Part shown: positions 45,420 through 54,956 of the stretch, piece after piece
Layout: each line of letters begins with the position of its first letter
How positions within the stretch are numbered: position 1 is the stretch's first letter
Source: Marinobacter guineae
GTDB lineage: Bacteria > Pseudomonadota > Gammaproteobacteria > Pseudomonadales > Oleiphilaceae
Assembly (NCBI RefSeq): GCF_002744735.1
Contig: NZ_KZ319339.1
Location: 868,001-932,000, forward strand
Length of the DNA: 64,000 nucleotides
Reading direction: 5' to 3'
The notes under the pieces: model-generated
Seen by the model: the letters and a program-made list of their open reading frames with translations, nothing else
What the model was told of the DNA's origin: nothing
Databases searched by the model: none
Translations under genes and position numbers: made by a program

Positions 45420-45980
45420 TTAGAAGGAAAAGTCCAATTTCGCGTCTTTTAATAGACAGCCCAACTGATCCTTATCTGACAACCCCGGGGCTTCTGCAAC
45501 TGTGTCTAGTGGCCAGTTGATTTCGAGTACCGGGTCATTCCACAGTAAAGTATGCTCAGACTGCGGGTGATAATAGTCAGTAGTTTTATAAAGAAAGTCT
45601 GCAGTTTCACTCAAAACCAGGAATCCGTGGGCGAAGCCTTCTGGAATCCACATTTGCCTATGGTTTTGACCGCTCAGTTCGGCAAAGACGCTCTTTCCAA
45701 AAGTTGGTGAGAATTTTCTTAGGTCAACGGCAACATCAAACACTCGGCCCCATGGAACCCGCACCAATTTACCTTGAGGTTGTACCAATTGATAATGCAA
45801 CCCTCGCAATACACCTTTGGTTGAGCGCGAATGATTGTCCTGGACAAATTCGACCGAACGCCCTACAGCCTCGTCGAAGCTTCGCTGGTTCCAGCTTTCC
45901 ATAAAAAAGCCGCGGCTATCACCGAAAACTTTGGGTTCAATGATCAGGACATCAGGAATTGATGTCGGAATAATATTCAT
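45420..45980 (-). CDS. rfbC: dTDP-4-dehydrorhamnose 3,5-epimerase
   Basis: Third enzyme of dTDP-L-rhamnose synthesis. 186 residues, normal length. Catalytic His in VLRGLHYQ, then QGKLVRV and WIPEGFAHGFLVLSE. Lies 6 bp after rfbA. Order rfbB-rfbD-rfbA-rfbC is complete. Confidence 0.96.
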   Translation of the reverse strand: MNIIPTSIPDVLIIEPKVFGDSRGFFMESWNQRSFDEAVGRSVEFVQDNHSRSTKGVLRGLHYQLVQPQGKLVRVPWGRVFDVAVDLRKFSPTFGKSVFAELSGQNHRQMWIPEGFAHGFLVLSETADFLYKTTDYYHPQSEHTLLWNDPVLEINWPLDTVAEAPGLSDKDQLGCLLKDAKLDFSF

Positions 45981-45986
45981 TGCCTC

Positions 45987-46862
45987 TTACTCTCCACCAA
46001 TCACTTTAAGGAGATACTGGCCGTAACCAGTCTTTTTAAGACCCTCGCCCTGCTTTCGAAGCGTTTCTGCAGTTAGCCAACCGTTGTTGTAGGCGATTTC
46101 TTCAAGGCACGCGATTTTCAGCCCCTGGCGTTGCTCAATTGTGTGCACGAAGTGGCCCGCTTCCATCAGCGAATCATGGGTGCCGGTATCCAGCCACGCA
46201 AAGCCACGCCCCAACATCTCGACACTCAGGCTTTGCTCTTCAAGATAAGCGCGGTTGACGTCAGTAATTTCAAGCTCGCCACGGTGCGAGGGCTGGATAG
46301 CTTTGGCGATATCCACAACGCTATTGTCATAGAAGTACAACCCGGTTACAGCATAATTGGACTTGGGGTGCGAGGGCTTTTCTTCAATCGAAATCGCCCG
46401 TTGCTGAGCGTCGAATTCCACCACACCAAAACGCTCGGGGTCGGAAACGTGGTAGCCAAAAATGGTCGCACCCTGCTCCCGGTCGCTAGCGGCTTTGAGT
46501 TTTTGAGAGAAATTCTGCCCGTAAAAGATATTGTCACCCAAAATCAGGCAGCACGGATCATTGCCAATAAATTCTTCGCCAATAATAAAGGCCTGGGCGA
46601 GTCCATCCGGGCTTGGCTGTTCAGCGTAGCTGAGAGTTATTCCGAACTGGCTGCCATCCCCCAGCAGTTTTCGAAAGTTCGGCAAATCTTCCGGGGTAGA
46701 GATAATCAGGATTTCACGCATCCCCGCCAGCATTAAAACGGACAGCGGATAGTAGATCATCGGCTTATCGTAGATTGGCAGAAGTTGTTTCGACACACCG
46801 ATGGTAATGGGGTGCAAGCGCGTACCAGAGCCACCGGCGAGAATAATGCCTTTGCGCGTCAT
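45987..46862 (-). CDS. rfbA: glucose-1-phosphate thymidylyltransferase
   Basis: Makes dTDP-glucose. 291 residues from ATG 46862, which overlaps the rfbD stop (ATGA). Nucleotidyltransferase motif [44 protein letters not shown]. An upstream in-frame start would add 17 non-homologous residues and is rejected. Confidence 0.96.
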   Translation of the reverse strand: MTRKGIILAGGSGTRLHPITIGVSKQLLPIYDKPMIYYPLSVLMLAGMREILIISTPEDLPNFRKLLGDGSQFGITLSYAEQPSPDGLAQAFIIGEEFIGNDPCCLILGDNIFYGQNFSQKLKAASDREQGATIFGYHVSDPERFGVVEFDAQQRAISIEEKPSHPKSNYAVTGLYFYDNSVVDIAKAIQPSHRGELEITDVNRAYLEEQSLSVEMLGRGFAWLDTGTHDSLMEAGHFVHTIEQRQGLKIACLEEIAYNNGWLTAETLRKQGEGLKKTGYGQYLLKVIGGE

Positions 46863-47758
46863 TGTTCGGTTCCTTGCGTTTCGGTCAGCATTCGTGCGAC
46901 GCCTGATTGCCAATCCGGCATGGTCAAACCAAATGTCTTATTTAGTTTGCGGCAATCGAGCCGCGAGTTGAGTGGCCGACGGGCCGGCGTAGGGTAGGCA
47001 GACGTTGGGATAGCGCCAATTTCTTTTACCGCTAGCCGTTGGCCGGCATTAAGGGCCTGTTCAATGACAAACTTGGCGAAACCGTGCCAGGACACTTCAC
47101 CAGCGGCGGCCAAGTGATACAAGCCACTCGTACCAGGGTGATTTGGTGCGTGTTTAAGTGCATGTGCAGTCACGTCTGCAATGAGTTCCGCACTAGTGGG
47201 TGCGCCAAGCTGATCGTTAATCACGTTGAGTTGCTCACGCTCTTTCGCCAGACGCAGCATGGTTTTGGCGAAGTTGTTACCTCTGGCAGCATAAACCCAA
47301 CTGGTTCTAAAAATCAGGTGCTTGCAGCCACTGGCTTTGATCGCCTCCTCACCCTCAAGCTTGGTTTGGCCATAGACGTTCAGGGGTTGGGTTAAGCTGT
47401 TCTCCAGCCACGGTTGAACGCCTTCTCCGTTAAACACATAGTCAGTGGAGTAATGTATTAGCCAGCTGCCCACTGCGGCCGCTGACTCGGCCAATGCTTT
47501 TACGGCATCCGTGTTAATGCGCCGGGCCAGTTCCGGTTCACTTTCGGCTTTATCAACTGCTGTGTAAGCGGCAGCGTTCACGATGACATCTGGCTGTATA
47601 CTGCTCAGCGTGTCTCGCAATCCTTTTACGTCGGTAAGGTCACCACAGTATTGACCGAATCCCGAACGATCAAGTGCGATCAATTCGCCCAATGGTGCCA
47701 GTGCACGTTGCAGCTCCCAACCTACCTGGCCGTTTTTTCCAAGCAACAGGATCTTCAC
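46859..47758 (-). CDS. rfbD: dTDP-4-dehydrorhamnose reductase
   Basis: Last enzyme of dTDP-L-rhamnose synthesis. 299 residues. Cofactor loop [27 protein letters not shown], and the catalytic YxxxK in [11 protein letters not shown]. It overlaps rfbB by 4 bp and rfbA by 4 bp. Confidence 0.96.
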   Translation of the reverse strand: MKILLLGKNGQVGWELQRALAPLGELIALDRSGFGQYCGDLTDVKGLRDTLSSIQPDVIVNAAAYTAVDKAESEPELARRINTDAVKALAESAAAVGSWLIHYSTDYVFNGEGVQPWLENSLTQPLNVYGQTKLEGEEAIKASGCKHLIFRTSWVYAARGNNFAKTMLRLAKEREQLNVINDQLGAPTSAELIADVTAHALKHAPNHPGTSGLYHLAAAGEVSWHGFAKFVIEQALNAGQRLAVKEIGAIPTSAYPTPARRPLNSRLDCRKLNKTFGLTMPDWQSGVARMLTETQGTEQ

Positions 47759-48819
47759 TGCCCTACCCCCAACCGCTCACGCTGGTAGCTGCCATCTTGT
47801 ACCCGCTGACACCATTCCTGGTTATTCAGGTACCAATGCACTGTTTTTATCAGGCCGGTCTCGAAAGTTTCAGCCGGGGCCCAGCCCAGCTCTTGCTGGA
47901 TTTTTCCGGCGTCGATGGCGTAACGCAGGTCGTGGCCAGGGCGGTCGGTTACGAAGGTGATCAGGTCGCGGTAATATGCAAGGCCAGACGGCTTTTCGGG
48001 AGCCAGCTCTTCCAGCAGGTCGCAAATGGCCTCAACCACGTCAATATTCTGTTTTTCGTTGTGGCCGCCGATATTGTAGGTTTCGCCGGTTTTGCCTTCG
48101 GTCACGACTTTATAAAGTGCACGGGCGTGGTCTTCCACATAGAGCCAGTCACGGATTTGCTCTCCCTTACCGTAAATCGGCAGGGGCTTTCCTTCCAGGG
48201 CGTTGAGAATGACCAGTGGGATGAGCTTTTCCGGGAAATGGTAGGGGCCGTAGTTGTTGGAGCAGTTGGTGACCAGAACGGGCAGCCCATATGTCCGGTG
48301 CCAGGCGCGTACGAGATGGTCTGAGCTGGCTTTGCTGGCGCTGTACGGGCTGCTTGGCGCATACGGTGTTTGTTCAGTGAACAGGTTTCCCGGACCATCC
48401 AGATCGCCGTACACTTCGTCCGTGCTGATGTGATGGAAGCGGAAGTTCTGGCGGCGCTCGGCTTCGAGTGGTTGCCAGTATTGGCGGACCGCTTCCAGCA
48501 GGGCGTACGTGCCAATGATGTTGGTTTCGATGAAGTCGGCGGGGCCGTCTATGGAGCGGTCTACGTGGCTTTCAGCAGCCAGGTGCATGATCGCGTCTGG
48601 TTGATGCTCTTCCAACACCCGATCGACTTCAGCGCGGTTGCAGATATCGACCTGTTCAAAGGCGTAGCGGCTGCTGTCGCTGACCTCGGCTAGGCTTTCA
48701 AGGTTGCCCGCATAGGTGAGCTTGTCAAGGTTGACCACTTCATCCTGAGTGTTCTGAATAATGTGGCGGATTACGGCGGAGCCGATGAAGCCTGCGCCGC
48801 CGGTGACCAATAATTTCAT
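47755..48819 (-). CDS. rfbB: dTDP-glucose 4,6-dehydratase
   Basis: 354-residue SDR, second enzyme of the rhamnose pathway. [56 protein letters not shown] with YxxxK, and [17 protein letters not shown] are all present. Six bp after the UDP-GlcNAc 4-epimerase gene. Confidence 0.97.
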   Translation of the reverse strand: MKLLVTGGAGFIGSAVIRHIIQNTQDEVVNLDKLTYAGNLESLAEVSDSSRYAFEQVDICNRAEVDRVLEEHQPDAIMHLAAESHVDRSIDGPADFIETNIIGTYALLEAVRQYWQPLEAERRQNFRFHHISTDEVYGDLDGPGNLFTEQTPYAPSSPYSASKASSDHLVRAWHRTYGLPVLVTNCSNNYGPYHFPEKLIPLVILNALEGKPLPIYGKGEQIRDWLYVEDHARALYKVVTEGKTGETYNIGGHNEKQNIDVVEAICDLLEELAPEKPSGLAYYRDLITFVTDRPGHDLRYAIDAGKIQQELGWAPAETFETGLIKTVHWYLNNQEWCQRVQDGSYQRERLGVGQ

Positions 48820-48825
48820 AGAAGC

Positions 48826-49848
48826 TTAACCCACGTTCTCGATATACCAGGGCATGGCTTTGGCGATGCCCTCTTTTATTCTGTATCCCGGCTCGTAGCC
48901 GAGTTTGCTCTCAGCCTTGCTGACATCCGCCTGGGAGTGGCGAACGTCACCGGCGCGAAACTCCCGGTAGACCGGTGCATTAGAATAAGGCTTTCCGTTT
49001 TCCGCCAGCGCGGATTGCAATGCGTTGAACAGGTCGTTCAGGGTGGTTCTGTCGCCAACGGCCACATTATAGACTTCATTCTTGGCGCTTTGAGCAGCGA
49101 TGGCCGCGAGCAGGTTGGCCTGAACGGCGTTTTCGATAAAGCAGAAATCCCGACTGGTTTCGCCGTCGCCATTGATGAACACATCTTCACCCTGAATCAT
49201 CGCGGCGGCCCACTTCGGGATAACGGCGGCGTATGCGCCATTTGGGTCCTGGCGCCTGCCGAATACGTTGAAGTAACGCAGGCCAATGGTATTGAAACCG
49301 TAGGTTTTGGCGAAGACATCGGCGTACAACTCGTTGACGTATTTGGTCACGGCGTAGGGGGATAACGGTTTACCGATGTTCTCCTCCACCTTAGGCAATG
49401 CCGGGTGGTCACCGTAGGTAGAGCTGCTGGCTGCGTAGGTGAAGCTGGCAACCCCGGCATCACGGGCAGCAACAAGCATATTCAGGAAGCCGCCAATGTT
49501 GGTGCCATCGGTGGTGATCGGGTCGTTGATGCTGCGTGGCACAGAACCGAGGGCGGCCTGGTGCAGCACGTAGTCCACGCCCTGGCACGCTTGCTGGCAA
49601 TCCTTCAGGTTGCGAATGTCACCTTCGATAAAAGAAAAGCGTTGCCACTGCTCGTGGCTGACATAGGCTTTCACTTCGTCCAGGTTATGCTGGTGGCCGG
49701 TAGCAAAGTTATCCAATCCGACCACGGTCTGGTTCAGTGTTAGCAAGTACTCCAGCAGGTTGGAGCCAATAAACCCGGCTACGCCGGTCACCAGCCAGGT
49801 TTTCGGGGCCTCGTTTAGCTCGATCTGCAACTGTTCGTATCGGGTCAT
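48826..49848 (-). CDS. tviC: UDP-N-acetylglucosamine/uronate 4-epimerase (WbpP/TviC type)
   Basis: A 340-residue SDR epimerase interconverting UDP-GlcNAc and UDP-GalNAc (or their uronates). [30 protein letters not shown] (the WbpP/TviC-specific segment), [13 protein letters not shown], and catalytic YAVTK. It follows tviB by 3 bp; the two together would give UDP-GalNAcA. Confidence 0.93.
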   Translation of the reverse strand: MTRYEQLQIELNEAPKTWLVTGVAGFIGSNLLEYLLTLNQTVVGLDNFATGHQHNLDEVKAYVSHEQWQRFSFIEGDIRNLKDCQQACQGVDYVLHQAALGSVPRSINDPITTDGTNIGGFLNMLVAARDAGVASFTYAASSSTYGDHPALPKVEENIGKPLSPYAVTKYVNELYADVFAKTYGFNTIGLRYFNVFGRRQDPNGAYAAVIPKWAAAMIQGEDVFINGDGETSRDFCFIENAVQANLLAAIAAQSAKNEVYNVAVGDRTTLNDLFNALQSALAENGKPYSNAPVYREFRAGDVRHSQADVSKAESKLGYEPGYRIKEGIAKAMPWYIENVG

Positions 49849-49851
49849 GGT

Positions 49852-51126
49852 TTACAGCCTGATGTCGGATTCGTTTGCGGACAGAATGTATTTCAGGTCG
49901 TAAATCACCCCGGCCGGTTTTGCCAGCGCCCGGATACCTGCCGCACCCAGTGCTTTAAACTGATTGTGCCCAACCGCAAGAATCACACCGTCGTACTGGC
50001 CGAACATCGGCTGTTCAATGGGTGCGATGCCGTATTCATGTTGTGCTTCGGCAGTGCTTACCCACGGGTCGTAAACATCCACTTCAATATTGTATTCCGC
50101 CAGCTCTTTGACGATATCAATCACCCGGGTATTCCGCAGGTCCGGGCAGTTTTCCTTGAAGGTGAGGCCCATCACCAGTACCCGCGCGCCTTCCACATGA
50201 ATACGCTTTTTCAGCATGGCTTTAACCAGCTGGGAAACCACGTAGGCGCCCATACCATCGTTCAGGCGGCGGCCTGCCAGGATGATTTCCGGGTGGTAGC
50301 CGATGGTCTGTGCCTTGTGGGTCAGGTAGTACGGATCTACGCCAATGCAATGGCCACCCACCAGGCCGGGGCGGAATGGCAGGAAGTTCCATTTGGAACC
50401 GGCGGCCTGCAGGACAGCTTCAGTGTCTATACCCATTTTGTTGAAGATCATCGCCAGTTCGTTGATAAGGGCGATATTCAGATCCCGCTGGGTGTTTTCG
50501 ATAACTTTGGCAGCCTCGGCGACCTTGATACTGCTGGCCTTGTGAGTGCCTACGGTAATGATTTCGTTGTACAGCGAGTCTACCAAATCGGCGATTTCGG
50601 GGGTGGAGCCGGCGGTGACTTTTTTAATGTTGGTGACACGGTGCTCCTTGTCACCGGGGTTAATCCGCTCCGGGCTGTAGCCGGCGTAAAAATCCCGGTT
50701 AAACACGAGACCGGATACCCGCTCAAGAACCGGAACGCAGTCTTCCTCGGTTGCGCCAGGGTAAACAGTGGACTCATAGATTACGATATCGCCCTGTTTA
50801 AGGGTTTTCCCGATGGTCTCGCTGGCTTTGATCAGCGGCGTCAGGTCCGGGCGCTTGTGTTCGTCGATCGGAGTCGGCACCGTAACGATGTAGACGTTAG
50901 CGGCTTTGAGATCCTCGGAGCTGGCGGTGTAGCTGAGGTAAGCCGCCTGCCCCATCTCATCACTGCTGACTTCCTGGGTGTGGTCCTGGCCGCTCTGGAG
51001 CTCGGCGATACGCTCCTGGTTGATATCGAAGCCGATGACGGGGCGCTTTTTGCCGAATTCGACGGCCAGAGGCAGGCCTACGTAACCGAGGCCGATCACG
51101 GCGAGGGTTAGGTTGTCTGTTTGCAT
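49852..51126 (-). CDS. tviB: UDP-N-acetylhexosamine 6-dehydrogenase (TviB/WbpO)
   Basis: A 424-residue NAD-dependent dehydrogenase making UDP-HexNAc uronate. [48 protein letters not shown], and catalytic Cys in [16 protein letters not shown]. It pairs with tviC. The paralogue at 18839-20101 is similar over its whole length but diverges most in the C-terminal third. Confidence 0.94.
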   Translation of the reverse strand: MQTDNLTLAVIGLGYVGLPLAVEFGKKRPVIGFDINQERIAELQSGQDHTQEVSSDEMGQAAYLSYTASSEDLKAANVYIVTVPTPIDEHKRPDLTPLIKASETIGKTLKQGDIVIYESTVYPGATEEDCVPVLERVSGLVFNRDFYAGYSPERINPGDKEHRVTNIKKVTAGSTPEIADLVDSLYNEIITVGTHKASSIKVAEAAKVIENTQRDLNIALINELAMIFNKMGIDTEAVLQAAGSKWNFLPFRPGLVGGHCIGVDPYYLTHKAQTIGYHPEIILAGRRLNDGMGAYVVSQLVKAMLKKRIHVEGARVLVMGLTFKENCPDLRNTRVIDIVKELAEYNIEVDVYDPWVSTAEAQHEYGIAPIEQPMFGQYDGVILAVGHNQFKALGAAGIRALAKPAGVIYDLKYILSANESDIRL

Positions 51127-51178
51127 AGTAGTTGCTTGCTTTTTTCGGTGGAAACTGGACTTCAGATTTGTGAAAAAA

Positions 51179-51191
51179 GGGGTCAGACCCC
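51179..51191. repeat. GGGGTCAGACCCC palindrome
   Basis: An exact 13-bp palindrome core in the wzz-tviB gap, flanked by a run of A on one side and CAACTTCAG on the other. The same flank arrangement recurs at 54916-54948. Confidence 0.8.
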
Positions 51192-51195
51192 AACT

Positions 51196-52170
51196 TCAGG
51201 CTCCGACTTCGGCCCCATGTTCAGGCCTGCCGCCTTTCAAGAAGGCCCGAATAAATACCATGAAAACACCGAGCATGCCGCCTAACATGGTGGCGACAAT
51301 GGCGATGAGGGCACGCTTAGGCTCGCTCTTTTCCTGGGGGACAATGGCTGGGTCTACAGTTTTGAAGATGTATTCATCTTGGGCATTAGCCAGCATAACC
51401 GTACGGGTTTCACTTTCTATAAGCTGATAAAACACCTGCTGCATACCGGAGATATTAGTCTCGCTGAGCTTTTCTTCCAGATAAGCAATACGTGCTTCAG
51501 CTTTTTGTACGTCTTGTTGCCGCATGTATTCGTTAATGTCGTGTACCAGTTTCTCCGTCCAGTCTTCTGCAGCAGGGGGCGACTGACTTTTCACGCTGAG
51601 GGTGACCATTCCGGTTTCTTCGTTACTGGAAAGGTTCAAGTGACCTTCTTTGAATTTTTTCACCATGTCCCAGTCGGTGGGCCTGAGGCTCTCGCCTTCT
51701 TCATTGGTGAGCCATTCGCCGATTTCCGGGTTGTAGACCTCGCGATTGATAATCCACTGTTTGTTTTCCATGTCCCAAGCTTCGGTGGCCATGAGCGGGA
51801 TTGTGAGCTCATGGCGGTGGATGAAATCTTTGAGGAAGGCATGGGATTGCAGCACAGCTTTAGCCATAACGGTTTGGTTGTTGCCACCACCGCCGAGGCT
51901 GATGCCCGCCAGGCTGGCCAGGCCGCCAAGTTGACCACTAATGCCACTGGCACCACCTTCATCCTGTGTAGGTGCAAGGAGCACGCTGGCCTGATAAATG
52001 TTTGGCTTGCTTAGGGCATAGAACACGCCCGCTGCTGCGAACAGGATTGTTGTGGCAATGATAATCCACTTGCCCCGCCAAAGGGTCGCAAAAAGTTCCC
52101 GCAGGTCGATTTCATCTTCAGGGTAGGCCTGAATTTCAGGGACTTCCTTTATACGCTCATACTGGGTCAT
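51196..52170 (-). CDS. wzz: polysaccharide chain-length regulator (Wzz/PCP)
   Basis: A 324-residue polysaccharide co-polymerase. TM1 near residues 36-58 (WIIIATTILFAAAGVFYAL), a long periplasmic helical domain with coiled coil (VQKAEARIAYLEEKLSE), TM2 near 285-310 (IAIVATMLGGMLGVFMVF) preceded by a Pro-rich segment. No cytoplasmic kinase domain, so Wzz-type rather than Wzc-type. ATG 52170 shares a base with the wza stop. Confidence 0.92.
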   Translation of the reverse strand: MTQYERIKEVPEIQAYPEDEIDLRELFATLWRGKWIIIATTILFAAAGVFYALSKPNIYQASVLLAPTQDEGGASGISGQLGGLASLAGISLGGGGNNQTVMAKAVLQSHAFLKDFIHRHELTIPLMATEAWDMENKQWIINREVYNPEIGEWLTNEEGESLRPTDWDMVKKFKEGHLNLSSNEETGMVTLSVKSQSPPAAEDWTEKLVHDINEYMRQQDVQKAEARIAYLEEKLSETNISGMQQVFYQLIESETRTVMLANAQDEYIFKTVDPAIVPQEKSEPKRALIAIVATMLGGMLGVFMVFIRAFLKGGRPEHGAEVGA

Positions 52171-54782
52171 TATAGATTCCCCACTGCTGCTGCGCCAAGC
52201 GCCATCTGGTAAACGATCTGGCTTACGTTGCTCCACAACTCGAGCTGGTTCAGTCGGTCTACATCAATCGGTACGATAACCGTATCCCCCGGCTGCAACT
52301 GCTGGCTCCGGCCTCCGAACCAGGCACTCTTTTCGGGCAACATTACAGAACCGTCTGCCTTCACAACGTACACCCGGTCTTGGTCTGCCTGGCGAGTCGG
52401 GCCGCCGCTCCTCTCAAGGTAATCGTCCACAGTTAGGCCGGCCGAATGGAGATGGCTCGTCGGGAACTGAACTTCGCCGAATACGCTGACCGCTTGGGGA
52501 ATAGTCGGCACGTTCAGTGTATCGCCATCCTGTAATCGGACGGGTTGGTAACCGGAGTCCGCCAGCACTTGCGGCAGATCTATTACCATCCTTCCCACTG
52601 GCCGGCTACTCTGCACGTCTTCAAGCAACCCCTTAACTTCGTCTACACGCTGGGCATTCTGCCCCCCAAAAGAGTCACCCTCCAGCTGCACGCCCAGCAG
52701 GTCGCCCTGCAGTCGCTCCTCGGCCTCACGGAGGCGCTGGGCTTCCAGTTGGCGGAGTTTCTCCCGGGTGAATACCGCGCCACGGGGAAAGGCATTATTT
52801 GTGAGGCCACCGGCCCGTTCCAGTACTTGACGGAGGGTTTCACCCTCACGGAAGGTGTATTGGCCGGGGTACCGTACTTCGCCTTCCAGCGTTATGGTAC
52901 GGTTCGTGCCAAAGGACGGAACGGACTTGATCAGAAGCCTGTCCCGGCTTTCCAGTCGCACATCGCTTTTCCCGAGCATGGCTGCAGCCAGATCTACCTG
53001 AATGATTTGAGTTTGCTCTACGCCATTGTCATCGGTGTAGCGACGGGCAAGTTCCGCGGAATACATGGAGGCGGAATCGGTGAGGCCGCCAGCCACAAAA
53101 ATCGCGTCTTTTACGGTGCCTGTGGTCGGTAACGGGTATTCGCCCGGGTAGCGAACCGGGCCTGAGATGCGCATGGTAAGTTGCGGCGAGTAGGGCCCCG
53201 CCTGTGCTTTCAGGCGTTTGATGACCGGTTCAAACAATGCGGTCCTGGTGAACTGTTCTGCATTGTTTTTGAGTTCTTCCTGCGCCTTCAGCCTTTCCCG
53301 CTCATCCAGGTTTTCAAATGCCCGGGCTTCCCTTTGCTGCCTTTGTTGCTTCTGGACTTGCGAACCATCTTTACTGTCTTCAAGTTCAAACGGAACTTTG
53401 CCGGTGTCTGTAAAGAACAGGAGCTGGTCCTTCTCCTGAAGCATCAGGTCTGCTGAACCACCTGGGGCGGTAATAGCGCTCTTCAGTTCCAGATTTACCA
53501 CTGAGATTCTCTTGGTTTCCGGATCTGTGCGCACAATGGCAGCGTAATTGGTGTCCGCGAAGTCCAGCAGGTCGGCATCCAGGTTCCGGACTATCGAGCT
53601 CGCTCGCATTCCCGGTACCCAGGCGAACTTACCCGTTCGGGTGGCAGCACCCTTGATTTCCACGTACTGGCCGGTTACGTCGGCTATGGAGGCCACGGAG
53701 ATCCGGTCGCCAGATTTCACCCTGGCCTGCTTGCCCGAGTTCTGGGTTAGATCGGCTTCGGCAATAATGCGCAGAAAATCCTCGTTGGTGCGCTCAATTT
53801 TCGTGATCTGGGGATAGGCCTGGGGCGTTAGCCCGCCCGCCAAGTCAACAAGCTCTTGCAGGCTGGTGCCTTTCTCGATTTCGTAGAGGGCTGGCCGATA
53901 CACCTCTCCGTCAATACCGGCAAGGCTGCCAACTGCCGGAATAAAGATGACATCGCCGGCTTGAAGGCGAGCGTCGTCCGAGGTGTCACCCTTCAGAAGC
54001 AGATCGTACAGATCCAGGGTACCGATCAGTTTGCCATTGCGTTTGTGCTGAACATTGCGCAAGGATCCCGTCTGCTTGATACCACCGGAAACATATAGGG
54101 CGTTAATAATCGTCGAAAGCGAGCTTACGCTGTAGGAGCCCGGGGTTCTTGCCTCACCCAGTACAAACACCCGGATACTGCGCAGCTCCCCCAGTGAAAC
54201 CGCGGCTTTCACCCCGATATACTGTTCGGAAACCAGCTGGGTGATGTGGTCGCGAGTTTGCTGAAAGGTAAGGCCGGCAACCGAAACCGGGCCACGTTCC
54301 GGAAAATCAATGGTTCCGTCGCGGGAGACCGGGAGTTCCAGTTGTTGGTTCTGATTGCCCCAAAGCTGGACCTTCAGAACGTCGCCGGGGCCCATGGTGT
54401 ATTCCGCCGGAACCGGAATCTCGGTTACAGGTGCAAAGGTGGTGGGAGAGCCGGCAAACAGTTCGTAGCCAAAAGGCTCCAGCCCATGATTCTTTTTGGC
54501 AAACTCTTCGTCCTCTCTCTCCTGCTCTTCAGCCGCCTGACGGGCTTCCTGCTCACTCTCCTCCAAAGGCTTCACAACTTCCTGCGAAGGTTGTTGGGGG
54601 CGGGACTGGCTGGATGAACCGGTTAACTGGCTTAAATCCACTCCGTATTGCTTTGCCAAAGCTTCCTGCTGAGCTTTGGGCAGGGATTTGAACTGTTCTA
54701 TCTGTGCGGGAGTGATAGATTGGGCTGTGACTGCCGTGGGGAGCAGGAGAGCCAGGGGGAGTAGTAGGGATTTCAAGTTCAC
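52170..54782 (-). CDS. wza: outer-membrane polysaccharide exporter (Wza/OPX with SLBB domains)
   Basis: An 870-residue exported protein, longer than E. coli Wza (about 380) because of multiple SLBB domains. Signal peptide from GTG 54782 (NLKSLLLPLALLLPTAVTAQ), a Gln/Glu-rich coiled segment (residues about 55-90), the Poly_export domain (YTMGPGDVLKVQLWG), then several SLBB repeats (for example VRVFVLGEARTPGSYSVSS, ITLEGEVRYPGQYTF, VSVFGEVQFPTSHLH). I reject the longer frame that starts inside the upstream repeat. Confidence 0.92.
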   Translation of the reverse strand: MNLKSLLLPLALLLPTAVTAQSITPAQIEQFKSLPKAQQEALAKQYGVDLSQLTGSSSQSRPQQPSQEVVKPLEESEQEARQAAEEQEREDEEFAKKNHGLEPFGYELFAGSPTTFAPVTEIPVPAEYTMGPGDVLKVQLWGNQNQQLELPVSRDGTIDFPERGPVSVAGLTFQQTRDHITQLVSEQYIGVKAAVSLGELRSIRVFVLGEARTPGSYSVSSLSTIINALYVSGGIKQTGSLRNVQHKRNGKLIGTLDLYDLLLKGDTSDDARLQAGDVIFIPAVGSLAGIDGEVYRPALYEIEKGTSLQELVDLAGGLTPQAYPQITKIERTNEDFLRIIAEADLTQNSGKQARVKSGDRISVASIADVTGQYVEIKGAATRTGKFAWVPGMRASSIVRNLDADLLDFADTNYAAIVRTDPETKRISVVNLELKSAITAPGGSADLMLQEKDQLLFFTDTGKVPFELEDSKDGSQVQKQQRQQREARAFENLDERERLKAQEELKNNAEQFTRTALFEPVIKRLKAQAGPYSPQLTMRISGPVRYPGEYPLPTTGTVKDAIFVAGGLTDSASMYSAELARRYTDDNGVEQTQIIQVDLAAAMLGKSDVRLESRDRLLIKSVPSFGTNRTITLEGEVRYPGQYTFREGETLRQVLERAGGLTNNAFPRGAVFTREKLRQLEAQRLREAEERLQGDLLGVQLEGDSFGGQNAQRVDEVKGLLEDVQSSRPVGRMVIDLPQVLADSGYQPVRLQDGDTLNVPTIPQAVSVFGEVQFPTSHLHSAGLTVDDYLERSGGPTRQADQDRVYVVKADGSVMLPEKSAWFGGRSQQLQPGDTVIVPIDVDRLNQLELWSNVSQIVYQMALGAAAVGNL

Positions 54783-54816
54783 AGGTTGCTGTTCCGGTTT
54801 AGGTATTGAATTTTTT

Positions 54817-54900
54817 GCCACGGACACTCACGGACGGAAAAGAAAAAACACAGAAATTCTTTTGGGCTGTTGTCCGTGAGGGTCTGTGAGTGTCCGTGGC
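54817..54900. repeat. dispersed palindromic repeat, copy 4
   Basis: Left arm GCCACGGACACTCACGGAC (54817-54835) and a 29-base right arm (54872-54900), one base different from copy 2. It lies between wzi and wza, close to the wza start. Confidence 0.9.
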
Positions 54901-54915
54901 TAAAGAATCTTGAAG

Positions 54916-54948
54916 TTGGGGTCAGACCACGTGGGGTCGGACCCCTTT
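54916..54948. repeat. GGGGTCAGACC double palindrome
   Basis: GGGGTCAGACCACGTGGGGTCGGACCCC followed by a T-run. Two units of the GGGGTCAGACCCC family in tandem, between repeat copy 4 and the wzi stop. On the plus strand it looks like a terminator, but there is no plus-strand gene here. Confidence 0.8.
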
Positions 54949-54956
54949 TTCAGGGT

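Noticed and set aside
49966..51111. A 381-codon open frame on the plus strand opposite tviB
   Set aside because: Antisense to a conserved dehydrogenase. Long shadows are common in GC-rich genes of this codon bias.
54780..54827. GTG at 54825-54827 as the wza start
   Set aside because: It lies inside a dispersed repeat and would put 15 extra residues before a textbook signal peptide that starts at GTG 54782.
15290..54900. The GTCCGTGAG repeats as a CRISPR array
   Set aside because: Copies are far apart and palindromic, without regular spacers or cas genes.
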